Shown here: positions 55,464 through 63,836 of the stretch, piece after piece
How positions within the stretch are numbered: position 1 is the first letter of the stretch
How the letters are laid out: every line of letters starts with the position of its first letter
DNA from: JACCZX01 sp963729165
GTDB taxonomy: Bacteria; Pseudomonadota; Gammaproteobacteria; Burkholderiales; Burkholderiaceae_F
Direction: 5' to 3'
DNA: 64,000 nucleotides
Assembly: GCA_963729165.1 (NCBI GenBank)
Contig: CAVSMM010000013.1
Location: 186,001 to 250,000, forward strand
Notes under the pieces: generated by a model
What the model saw: only the letters and a program-made list of their open reading frames with translations
What the model was told of the DNA's origin: nothing
The model's database searches: none
Translations under genes and position numbers: made by a program

Positions 55464-56449
55464 ATCGTGCGCGACGCGACTTGTTCATCAGTGCAACGCT
55501 GGCGCTGGCCGCGAGCATCGGCATCGTGTTACCTGCGCTGGCGCAGTCTACGTATCCGAACAAGCCGATTCGACTCGTGGTTCCGTTTACGACCGGAGGC
55601 GTCACGGATACCAGCGCGCGTGTGGTGGCCGACGCCCTCAGCAAGCGGCTCGGGCAGCAGGTCATTGTTGACAACCGACCTGGAGCTTCCGGCAACATCG
55701 GCACGCAGCAGGTCGCGACGGCCGAGCCCGACGGCTACACCTTGCTGCTCGGATTCGACGGCACGATGGTGATCAACCCGCACGTGTTCGACAAGGTGCC
55801 GTTTAACACCGTAAAAGACTTTGCACCGGTCGGCAAGATCGGCGATGCGATCCTGATCCTCGTGGCTTATCCCGGCCTGCCCGCCAAGAATCTGCGCGAC
55901 GTTCTCGCGCTGTCGAAGACGCAGTCGGGCGGATTGTTCTACGGCACCTCGGGCACCGGCGGCACACCGCACATTGCGGGCGAGTTGCTGAAGCAACGCA
56001 CTGGTGCCAACCTGACGCACGTGCCCTACAAAGGGGGCGGCCAGGCCATCATCGACGCAATGGGCGGCAACATTCCACTGGTGTACACGGCCGTAGCGGG
56101 CGCGCAGCAGCACGTTAAGTCAGGCAAATTGATCGGAGTCGCGGTGTCGAGCGCTCAGCGCTCAGCGTCGCTGCCCGATGTGCCGACGTTCATCGAAAGC
56201 GGAGTGGCTGATTTCGAAATCAATTCGTGGGTCGGTGTTCTGGCGCCTATCAAGACACCCAAGCCGATCGTCGACAAGCTGAATGCGGAGCTGACGGCAG
56301 CGCTTTCCGATCCCGAGGTGCGTGATCGACTGAGCGTGCTCGGCATCAACGCGACGCCTGGTACGGCCGAAAAGTTCAGCGACGAGATCAAGCGCGATCT
56401 CGCGCGCTATGGCACGGTCGTTAAGGCAGCGGGGATCAAGGCCGAGTGA
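55460..56449 (+). CDS. Bug/TctC-type tripartite tricarboxylate transporter substrate-binding protein
   Basis: A 329-residue periplasmic receptor with a signal peptide ending ALAQ (about residue 28). PNKPIRLVVPFTTGGVTD, DNRPGASGNIG and PYKGGGQAIIDAMGG are Bug-family motifs. Such receptors bind carboxylic acids. No tctA or tctB gene is in the window, so it is an orphan receptor or uses distant permeases. Translationally coupled to the lyase-like enzyme, suggesting that the receptor's ligand is that enzyme's substrate (inference). Confidence 0.94.
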   Translation: MNRARRDLFISATLALAASIGIVLPALAQSTYPNKPIRLVVPFTTGGVTDTSARVVADALSKRLGQQVIVDNRPGASGNIGTQQVATAEPDGYTLLLGFDGTMVINPHVFDKVPFNTVKDFAPVGKIGDAILILVAYPGLPAKNLRDVLALSKTQSGGLFYGTSGTGGTPHIAGELLKQRTGANLTHVPYKGGGQAIIDAMGGNIPLVYTAVAGAQQHVKSGKLIGVAVSSAQRSASLPDVPTFIESGVADFEINSWVGVLAPIKTPKPIVDKLNAELTAALSDPEVRDRLSVLGINATPGTAEKFSDEIKRDLARYGTVVKAAGIKAE

Positions 56450-56458
56450 GTCCGCAAG

Positions 56459-56908
56459 CTAGCGCCGCCGCGTAACACGCGCGGCGTTGGCGTCGATTAT
56501 TTCGGAATCGGCGCCGCGCACATCGAGATACGGTTCGCCCAGATGCTGCTGCAGCAACTTCAAGTTGCGACGATGCGCGCGAAAATAGATATCGAAGACG
56601 TCGCCTGCCAAAGGCACAGCACCGGCCGCTGCATCGACTACCAGATTGCCGATCATTTTTCCTTGCAACCAACGTGACGCACCGAGCTCTCGCGCCTGCG
56701 CAATTAAATAAACGCCGATTGCCGCCGACAGCAGATCGCCGGCGACCGGAACGACGCCCAGCAACGCGTCGAGTCCCACCTTCGTGCGTAACAGCGGCAC
56801 ATCGACGGCGGAGTCCATTAATCGGGTCAGCGCGATCAGCCGCTCGCGCGCGCGACGTTTGCGCTCAGCGGACGTGAGATCGATCGAACGGGTCGCCGCG
56901 GCCATCAT
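56459..56908 (-). CDS. DUF4112 protein
   Basis: A 149-residue protein with the DUF4112 pattern: two hydrophobic segments, GLDALLGVVPVAGDLLSAAIGVYLIAQA and AAGAVPLAGDVFDIYFRAHRRN. Probably membrane-associated; function unknown. Two adjacent ATG codons are possible (56908, 56905). The 3' end contains a long inverted repeat (56461-56486, stem CCGCCGCGT/ACGCGCGG-type) that may end transcription from both sides. It follows the methyltransferase gene by 2 nt. Confidence 0.82.
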   Translation of the reverse strand: MMAAATRSIDLTSAERKRRARERLIALTRLMDSAVDVPLLRTKVGLDALLGVVPVAGDLLSAAIGVYLIAQARELGASRWLQGKMIGNLVVDAAAGAVPLAGDVFDIYFRAHRRNLKLLQQHLGEPYLDVRGADSEIIDANAARVTRRR

Positions 56909-56910
56909 CG

Positions 56911-57783
56911 TTAGCGGGGCTTGCTGGGCTTGCTGGCAATGAGCAGCACGTTGGCAAAGAGCGTTCCTTCGCTCATCGGCTGCGCAGCGACGGAATAGCC
57001 GATCGACTCGAGCAGCAACTTCCACTCCGCAAGCGGGCGGCAATGCATGCGCGGCCAGCGCTTGTCTCGCAGCAACGTCACCCACCAATCGACCAGCCAG
57101 GTGAAGCGGGAACGCCAGTGGGTTGTCATATCACCGACACGCAACAACAGAACCCCGCCCGCAGCGAGCGCCTGATGTGCCCCCTTCAACAGCTCTAGCT
57201 GGGCAGCGCTATCCATGTAATGCAGCACATCGAGCATGACAATTACATCGCACGCAGGCAGTGTGACGACGCGCGCATCGCCGACGTTTAACGAAACGCG
57301 ATCACCGAGGTCGCTTAGTGCGCGTGTTCCTGCCGCGACCGCTTTGCTACGCAAGTCGAATCCGCGCAATGTCCAGTCTTTCGGCGGCGGCGCCCATGTC
57401 TGAGGCCATTCCAAAGCGGCGCGCGGATCGCTGATCTCGGCAGCGGCCAGCCAGGCCGCCAATACGCCGAGACCGCAGCCAACATCGACGATGCGCGCAT
57501 CGTCGCTGATCCGACCGTCGCGCAACAGTGCGGCGAATACAGGATCGCCACTGAGCTTTCCGCGTGCGAAATAGTAGTGACCGAGTCCGGCAGGTCGATA
57601 GCGCGCCGCGGCGCGCTTTACCAGCTGGCGGAGCGCCCGCTCGGATTGATCACGCGCCGAATGGAGGAGACCTTCTTCGAGGCGCGGACGCTGCACCCGA
57701 AAGCAGCTCGGTCGGCGCGTGATCTGCCGAAGCGCACGCGGCTGGTGGACTGGCTGCCTTCGCCGACAAATCGACCGCGTCAT
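56911..57783 (-). CDS. SAM-dependent methyltransferase of the polyene-like cluster
   Basis: A 290-residue class I methyltransferase with YYFARGKLSGDPVFAALLRDG before motif I VDVGCGLGVLAAWL, and DVIVMLDVLHYMD. The first 45 residues are Arg-rich and do not look like the family, so a shift or later start is likely. HFARGKL-type sequences occur in methyltransferases of aryl polyene clusters, which fits the location. Substrate unknown. Confidence 0.78.
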   Translation of the reverse strand: MTRSICRRRQPVHQPRALRQITRRPSCFRVQRPRLEEGLLHSARDQSERALRQLVKRAAARYRPAGLGHYYFARGKLSGDPVFAALLRDGRISDDARIVDVGCGLGVLAAWLAAAEISDPRAALEWPQTWAPPPKDWTLRGFDLRSKAVAAGTRALSDLGDRVSLNVGDARVVTLPACDVIVMLDVLHYMDSAAQLELLKGAHQALAAGGVLLLRVGDMTTHWRSRFTWLVDWWVTLLRDKRWPRMHCRPLAEWKLLLESIGYSVAAQPMSEGTLFANVLLIASKPSKPR

Positions 57784-57789
57784 CTCGCA

Positions 57790-58675
57790 TCATGCGGCCA
57801 GCGCGTGACGCAGCGTCACCGAACGCCAGGCGCGTTCGCGCATCATCGCAAGCACCAACGGCAATGCGCCGAGCATGCTGGGCGCCCGGGACTCTACCAG
57901 TCGCGTCCTGCGCCGCCCCTCCATGCCATCATGCATAAGAACAATCGCGCCGGGCGCCAGACGCCGGCCGATGCGCGCCGCCACCCGTTCGGAGCGACGA
58001 TCGACGCTGTCGAGCGAGCGAACATTCCATGCGACGCACCGAAGACCGAGGCGCGCCAGCGCCGGTTCCGTCAGCGGAGTGCGAATTCCGAATGGAGCGC
58101 GAAAAAATTTTGGCGCCTGCCCGGTGATATCGGCCAAGCGCCTTTTGCGCGTCTCCAATGTCACGCACCATCCGCCCGACGCCCCAGAAGCCCATCGCGC
58201 GCGAATGTCCAAAGGCATGGTTCTCGACCGCATGGCCGCGTGACGCGATCTCACGCACGACATTCGGATAGGCCCGAGCACGAGCGCCGACGCAAAAAAA
58301 AGTCGCCTGCGCACCGGCCTCATCGAGCAAATCGAGAACGCGCGGCGTCACGTTGGCATCCGGTCCATCGTCGAAGGTCAATGCGACTTCGCCGCGCTCG
58401 GCGGAGCCCGGCGGCAACTCGGATATCACCGGCCCGAGGGCCGTGGTGGCCGGTGCGAATCCGAACGCCAGATTCAACGCATGGCTGCCGCACATCGCCG
58501 CCACGGCCCACGGCCACAGTGCCGGCTGTACCGCAATCGACGCGACTCCCGCCACATGGCTGCCGGCCAGCACCCAGTGCAACGGACCCGGTTGCCAGGC
58601 GCGCGGCGGCAACGCTTGGTGCAGCGCGAAGCGCGAAACATTGAGCGGCGAAGACGCATCCGCTCGCGTTCTCAC
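57790..58675 (-). CDS. Polysaccharide deacetylase family protein (one frameshift)
   Basis: About 294 residues once repaired. Hydrophobic N-terminal part, then NodB motifs: LTFDDGPDAN, HAFGHS, APFGIRTPL and IVLMHDGME. It hydrolyses N-acyl groups from carbohydrate-like substrates with a metal ion. A duplicated T near 58145 (CTTGGCC for CTGGCC) splits the protein; the span is 3n+1. GTG start at 58675 overlaps the previous stop (GTGA). Its role in a polyene cluster is unclear. Confidence 0.84.
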
Positions 58676-59442
58676 ATTTCGCCTTTCATGGGTTCGACTG
58701 GCTTGACGCCCACATACTCTGAAAAAATACCGAGCACGACGTGTCGTGCGACGTCAGTGAACCCCGCCGCTCGCATCTGCTCCATGACTTTCTGCGGCGG
58801 CACGCAAGCTTCGATCGAGTCCCACAGATAGCGCATCACTTCCGGCGTATCGCGCGAGCGTCCCACCCAGCTTGCCACGACGGGCACCAGATAGCGCAGG
58901 TAGATGCGCAGCCAGCGCGTCGCGAGCGCGCCGGAGGGCCGCGTGATCTCCAGCACACATACACGACCACCGGGCCGCAATGCACGGAAGAACTCACCGA
59001 ACATCGCGCGCAGATCCGCTACGTGTCGCAGCGCGTAGCCCATGCTTACAAAATCACAAGTGCGATCGGCCACCGGCAATGCTTCGGCGCGCCCTTCGAT
59101 CACGCGCATTCCTTCGGGCAGCCGAGCGTTCGCAAGCATGCCCACGCTTGGATCGACGCCGGTCACGTTCGCTCCGCCGCCGCTCAGTCGCGCAGCCTGG
59201 ATTGCGGTCAGCCCCGTGCCGGTGCCTACATCGAGTACGTGCATGCCGGCCGTTAGCCCGGCGCGGCGAAGCGCCTGCCTGCGATACCAAGGGCCCGTTC
59301 CAAACGCCATCAATCCCTCGATGCGGTCGTAATCGACCGCACTGGCGTTGAATATCGTTCGCAGCCACCGATGACGCGCGGCTTCGTCCGCGTAATAGTC
59401 TGTCAGGGGTGGATGAGGTGCGACTGTGTCCGACTTGTTCAT
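58672..59442 (-). CDS. UbiE-like class I SAM-dependent methyltransferase
   Basis: A 256-residue methyltransferase with DYDRIEGLMAFGTGPWYRRQAL, motif I VLDVGTGTGLTA, and YALRHVADLRAMFGEFFRALRPGG, resembling UbiE/COQ5. It is not the main ubiE because it sits inside the biosynthetic cluster, overlapping fabG-like and deacetylase genes by 4 nt. It may methylate the aryl head group (inference). Confidence 0.85.
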   Translation of the reverse strand: MNKSDTVAPHPPLTDYYADEAARHRWLRTIFNASAVDYDRIEGLMAFGTGPWYRRQALRRAGLTAGMHVLDVGTGTGLTAIQAARLSGGGANVTGVDPSVGMLANARLPEGMRVIEGRAEALPVADRTCDFVSMGYALRHVADLRAMFGEFFRALRPGGRVCVLEITRPSGALATRWLRIYLRYLVPVVASWVGRSRDTPEVMRYLWDSIEACVPPQKVMEQMRAAGFTDVARHVVLGIFSEYVGVKPVEPMKGEM

Positions 59443-60191
59443 GCTGCGAAACCTCCGTTGACACCGATCACTTGCCGCGTAATGTAAGCGGCATCGGCCG
59501 AGAGCAAAAACGCAATCGCGGCGGCCACTTCATCGGCCTCGCCGATGCGCCCCGCGGGAATCATTTTGGTCATTTCGTCGATCGGCAATTCGCGCGTCAT
59601 ATCGGTGGCGATCAGTCCGGGAGCAACGCAGTTGACGGTGATGTTGCGGCTCGCGAGCTCGAGCGCCAGCGATCGCGTAGCGCCAATGATGCCCGCCTTC
59701 GAAGCGCTGTAATTCACCTGACCGCGGTTGCCGATCTGCGCAGCCACCGACGCCAGCGTGACGATGCGGCCCGGGAGACGCCGCCGGATCATCGGCATTA
59801 CCAATGGATGCAGCACGTTGTAGAAGCTATCGAGGTTGGTGTGCAAGACGCGATCCCAATTTTCGCCGGACAGCGCCGGGAATACGTGGTCGCGCGCAAT
59901 GCCCGCATTTAATACCACACCATAAGGCGCCCCACGTGCTTCAGTCTGTGCGCCGAGCGCATGCGCGCACGCGGCGCGGTCTGCGATGTCGAATGTGAGC
60001 ACATCGACCGCGCGGCCCAGCGCCCGCACTTCATCGGCGACAGCATCAATCGCAGCCGGATCGGATTGTCCCGAATGATGAAGCCACACGTCATAGCCAT
60101 TGCGCGCCAGTCGTAGCGCGGTGGCCCGCCCGATACCGCGGCTAGAACCGGTGATCAGCACGGCGCCGCCGTTCATTTCGCCGGCACTCAT
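59439..60191 (-). CDS. 3-oxoacyl-ACP reductase (FabG/ApeQ-like)
   Basis: A 250-residue SDR with TGSSRGIGRATAL, NAGIARD, SVAAQIGNRGQVNYSASKAG (YxxxK) and VNCVAPGLIATDM, the FabG pattern. In the aryl polyene pathway it reduces the beta-keto group of each extension round. Overlaps both neighbours by 4 nt. Reading frame intact. Confidence 0.9.
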   Translation of the reverse strand: MSAGEMNGGAVLITGSSRGIGRATALRLARNGYDVWLHHSGQSDPAAIDAVADEVRALGRAVDVLTFDIADRAACAHALGAQTEARGAPYGVVLNAGIARDHVFPALSGENWDRVLHTNLDSFYNVLHPLVMPMIRRRLPGRIVTLASVAAQIGNRGQVNYSASKAGIIGATRSLALELASRNITVNCVAPGLIATDMTRELPIDEMTKMIPAGRIGEADEVAAAIAFLLSADAAYITRQVIGVNGGFAA

Positions 60192-61150
60192 TTTGGTGCT
60201 CGCCAGAATGGAAAAAAGTTAAACCATGCGAGCGGCGCTTCGCGGCACGCGCGTTCGAGGTACCGAACATAGTCGGCGATGACCTCGCGCAGCGCGGCAT
60301 CGCGCGTCTTTCGCGGCAGCACGATGCGCTCGCGCATGAGTTCGCATATCAGCGTATAGCGGCCGTGATCACCCGGACGCTGATAACACGCCAACCAGTA
60401 CACCGGGCAGCCCAGCGCGGAGGCAAGAACCCAGGGGCCGATCGGAAACGCGGCATCCGCGCCCAGAAACGGAACATCAAGAACACGCTCACTCGTTACC
60501 GGGACGCGATCGGCGGCAATCACGACGAAGTCGCCCAGCTCGACACGCGCCGCCAGATGCGCGATGGTGGCCGTATCAACCTCGGTGACCTGCAGCAAGC
60601 GCTCTGCGCTCTGCGGATTCATGCGCGTCAGCACCCGATTAAAGCGCTCGGCGTGTCGCGTGTGCACGAGGATGTGCAGTCGCAGCTGCTTCGCGCGCTC
60701 ACCCATTCGGCGCAGTACCTCGAGATTGCCGAAATGCGCGACGACCAGCACGCCACCACGATTTTCGTCGACCGCTTCATCGAAGCGCGGATCCACTTCG
60801 CGCCGTATGTCGTCGAGCGCAAGGCCGCCGGTCCATACCAGCGCCTTGTCGAGCAGCGTGTCGGCAAAGTGGCGCACGTGCACCCCTGCCGCGCGCCACG
60901 CCCGCCACGCACTCGAGTCGGCAGCCAACACGCCGACGCGACGCTGGTATTCGATCGACGCCCGGCGCGCCACCGGCCGGACGGCGATGAAATACCAGGA
61001 CGCAGGCCACACCAGCAGGCGAAACAGCGGACGCCCGATCCACACATAGCTGAGATACCCGATCCACAGCCAGGCCGTGCTTCCCGATTCGGGAAGATGC
61101 GCCCAATGCGAGTCCGGCCGCCGATCGGTAGACACGTTGACGCTGCTCAC
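60188..61150 (-). CDS. LpxL-like acyltransferase of the cluster
   Basis: A 320-residue protein with an N-terminal membrane-associated helix (about 30-60) and a lysophospholipid acyltransferase-like domain with HFGNLEVLRR (HX4E). GTG start at 61150 overlaps the glycosyltransferase stop. Together with the next gene it corresponds to the two halves of the fused glycosyltransferase-acyltransferase (ApeJ-type) of aryl polyene clusters. It probably acylates the polyene lipid anchor. Confidence 0.82.
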   Translation of the reverse strand: MSSVNVSTDRRPDSHWAHLPESGSTAWLWIGYLSYVWIGRPLFRLLVWPASWYFIAVRPVARRASIEYQRRVGVLAADSSAWRAWRAAGVHVRHFADTLLDKALVWTGGLALDDIRREVDPRFDEAVDENRGGVLVVAHFGNLEVLRRMGERAKQLRLHILVHTRHAERFNRVLTRMNPQSAERLLQVTEVDTATIAHLAARVELGDFVVIAADRVPVTSERVLDVPFLGADAAFPIGPWVLASALGCPVYWLACYQRPGDHGRYTLICELMRERIVLPRKTRDAALREVIADYVRYLERACREAPLAWFNFFPFWRAPK

Positions 61151-61959
61151 GGCGCCCGACCTGCAAGACGTCGGGGCAGCAAGCGCGGCAGGCGTATCAG
61201 CATTCCTGCAAACAATCGAAAGTGCAACCCTGTAATGCGCAGGTTGTCGCGCAACATCCGAAAGTGCGAAACGCCGTCCGCCGGATACGTCACGGGAGTG
61301 GGCAGGTTGACGACCGGGGTACCGGCCCAGAACAGCCGCACAATGATGTCGGTATCGAATTCCATGCGGCGGCCGATGTGCACCCGATCGTCGAGCGCAA
61401 CGGCAGGCGCGATCGGGTACAGGCGAAAGCCGCACATCGCATCGGCAATCTGCAGCGACAAGGTGTTCAGCCACACCAGCACGGTCGTGATGCGCCTGCC
61501 ATGCAGCCTGACCGCCGGCACGCTTGCATCGTATTGCGGAACGCCATTGATAACAGCCGACGGATTGCGTTCGGCCGCCGTGACGAACTCGCCGATACGT
61601 GACGGATCGTGCTGCAGATCGGCGTCGATCTGAACCGCATGCGTGAATCCCGCCGCCTGCGCAGCGCGCATTCCGGCGAGCACTGCAGCGCCCTTTCCCT
61701 GGTTACTCTCGAGCCGCAATCGATGCATCCATTGCGGATTGTCAGCGCACAGCGACTGCAACGCGTTCGCGCAGGGGGCATGACTGCCGTCGTCGACCAG
61801 CCAGCATGTCAGTCGCGTCGAGCGCAGCGCGTCAATCAAACGCGGCAGCGCGGCATGATGGTCGTACACGGGCACGATGACGCAAACGCGTAGCGCGGAC
61901 GATGAATGCAGCGTACCGATGTGCAGCGACCGAAGTTTCAGCGCGATGCAGCGCGACAA
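61147..61959 (-). CDS. Family 2 glycosyltransferase of the cluster
   Basis: A 270-residue glycosyltransferase with the GT-A fold: VCVIVPVYDHHAALPRL, VDDGSH, QGKGAAVLAGM and the DxD-type AVQIDADLQHD. It likely glycosylates the polyene or its lipid head. The start is uncertain (TTG at 61959; the frame could open in the ACP gene region). It overlaps the acyltransferase gene by GTGA. Confidence 0.84.
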   Translation of the reverse strand: MSRCIALKLRSLHIGTLHSSSALRVCVIVPVYDHHAALPRLIDALRSTRLTCWLVDDGSHAPCANALQSLCADNPQWMHRLRLESNQGKGAAVLAGMRAAQAAGFTHAVQIDADLQHDPSRIGEFVTAAERNPSAVINGVPQYDASVPAVRLHGRRITTVLVWLNTLSLQIADAMCGFRLYPIAPAVALDDRVHIGRRMEFDTDIIVRLFWAGTPVVNLPTPVTYPADGVSHFRMLRDNLRITGLHFRLFAGMLIRLPRLLPRRLAGRAP

Positions 61960-61998
61960 CAGGTCGTGCGCCAGCTTGCGAACGCGCGCCTCATATGC

Positions 61999-62292
61999 TT
62001 ACGCCGCCTGCGCAGCACCGCGTTGACTTGCGACGAAGGCAGCCAACGCGCGCACATTTGCAAAGTGTCGCCGATTATTTTCGTTGTCGGCGGTGAGCTT
62101 GACGCCATAGCGCTTGGCGAGCGCCACGCCAATTTCGAGCGCATCAATCGAGTCGAGGCCTAGTCCCTCGACAAACAACGGCGCTGCGGGATCGATGTCT
62201 TCGGGCCGCATGTCTTCCAGCCCCGTGCACTCGATAATCAACTGCGCGATTTCCTGTTCAAGTGGATCCACGACGAGCAAGCTCCCTGACAT
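61999..62292 (-). CDS. Acyl carrier protein of the cluster
   Basis: A 97-residue ACP. The phosphopantetheine-binding Ser is in EGLGLDSIDALEIGV (near residue 48), surrounded by acidic residues. It carries the growing polyene. ATG at 62292 is chosen; GTG at 62301 is possible. The start lies 34 nt inside the upstream acyltransferase gene, so translation is coupled. Confidence 0.92.
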   Translation of the reverse strand: MSGSLLVVDPLEQEIAQLIIECTGLEDMRPEDIDPAAPLFVEGLGLDSIDALEIGVALAKRYGVKLTADNENNRRHFANVRALAAFVASQRGAAQAA

Positions 62293-63122
62293 AAAATCCA
62301 CGTAAGTGTTCGGTCAATGCACGCGCAGCGAGCGAAACGCCGCGACCGCCCTGTAGAAACGTCGCTGGATCGATCGCGTTATGGGCGGCCACGCGCACCT
62401 TCGGCCGCACCCTCGGCGCCAGCCACCAACGACTCTTCTTCGTCAACAGCGGCTCCGAAAATTCGATCGTCACTGGAATTACAGGGCAGCCCGAGCGCAC
62501 CGCGATGTGGGCCGCGCCACGCCGCAACCTGATCACACCATCGTCGCCAGTGCGTGTGCACTCGGGAAACAGAACCAGCGTTTCACCCGCCGCGATACGG
62601 GCACCACACTCATCAATGAGCGACTGAGGATCTGCGTTGACGACGTAGTCCGCGCCGCGAATGCCGCCCCAGGTAAAGGGGTTGACCTGTAGTGAACGCT
62701 TGGCGACCACAACGCGCGCCCTTTACGTATCCCAGCAAAATGAGCGCGTCGATCAGCGATGGGTGATTGGCGACGAGCAGCGATCCCGGCGCCGGCACAT
62801 GATCGAGGCCGCTGACTTCGAGATCGATCAGCCGGAGCATTCGCATGCTGCCGACATACGCGCGCATCGTGTAATACATGACACGACGCACGCCGTGCGC
62901 ACGGCGTGCTTTGTCGCGCACTAGAAGCGAATAGGCCGGCGCGATCAGCACACTCATCGCCGCCCCATAGAGACCAAATACTGTAAACAAAGCGATCTGT
63001 CCGCTCGAGCGACTGGCGCGACCGATGCAGGCGCCGAAGCTAAAAGGCCGCTCCGCCGGCGCCTGCGGCCGAATTTGTTTGTCGCGCCCGGTGTCTGCGC
63101 GCTCGGTCAGGACAACTGCCAT
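62258..63122 (-). CDS. 1-acyl-sn-glycerol-3-phosphate acyltransferase-like (one frameshift)
   Basis: About 287 residues once repaired. N-terminal hydrophobic part, then LVANHPSLIDALILL (HX4D) and VLFPECTRTGDD (FPEG-type). A duplicated T near 62708 (CGTTGTGG for CGTGTGG) shifts the frame between GYVKGAR and VVAKRSLQVNPFTW; the span is 3n+1. Comparable to ApeD of aryl polyene clusters. It ends inside the ACP start region. Confidence 0.84.
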
Positions 63123-63186
63123 TCGGTCACCTTGTGCTGCCGCTTACCGCCGACCATCCCACGCCACGATCAAGACCAGATCGCTA

Positions 63187-63784
63187 TTAAACCGCGTCCC
63201 ATTCCAACTCCGCCGCATTGTAAATCCCGGTCATCACGTCGAACACGCCAATAAGCGGCGGCCTGGCGACTCCGGCGACGGCAAGCCGACAGTTCTCCCA
63301 TCTAGACAGCCAGACCTGCGGACTTGCGTTTTGGCCGGCCTTTAGTCGAGCTTCGGCCGTCACCCATGCCCGCCAGACCGCGTCCGGTGCAGCGGCATCG
63401 GCCGACGAAAGGCCCAGCATTGCGGCGGCCGCGCCCGGGTCGCGCATCGGCGCGGATTGACTCGAGATCGACGCCAACCGGATCACCGGCCACGATCACT
63501 GCGACGTAGTCCTCGCTGTGCGCAATGCTGGCGTACACGGGCTCGCCCGCATGCAACTGCGTGCGGCCTTCAGCATCGACTTCAATCACCGCATCATCGA
63601 GTCCGGCTGATGCCAGTGCACAGCGCAGGTTGCAATGAGCCACCACAAACTGCGCACGTCGCTGCGGGCGAGAGATGCGCGCCAGACGCGCTCGCTCGGT
63701 GGATGTCAGCCGGGCCATTTGCTCCGCTTGCCACGCATCGGTGAGCGGCGTGCTGAAGCGACGCAAGTAAAGCAACGGTGTCAC
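63187..63784 (-). CDS. 4'-phosphopantetheinyl transferase (one frameshift)
   Basis: About 198 residues once repaired. VYASIAHSEDYVAVIVAG, the metal-binding VGVDLESI and the WRAWVTAEARLKA (W-x-K/AEA) motifs identify a Sfp/AcpT-type transferase that activates the cluster ACP. One extra base near 63455 breaks the frame; the span is 3n+1. GTG start at 63784. Having its own PPTase is typical of aryl polyene clusters. Confidence 0.82.
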
Positions 63785-63836
63785 GGACCCTCGGCGCTTC
63801 CCAGCCACGCGATCTGCGCAATTGCGCTGTGACCGA

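Noticed and set aside
60365..61633. 422-residue + strand frame opposite the acyltransferase and glycosyltransferase
   Set aside because: Antisense shadow; no motif, while both minus genes are clear.
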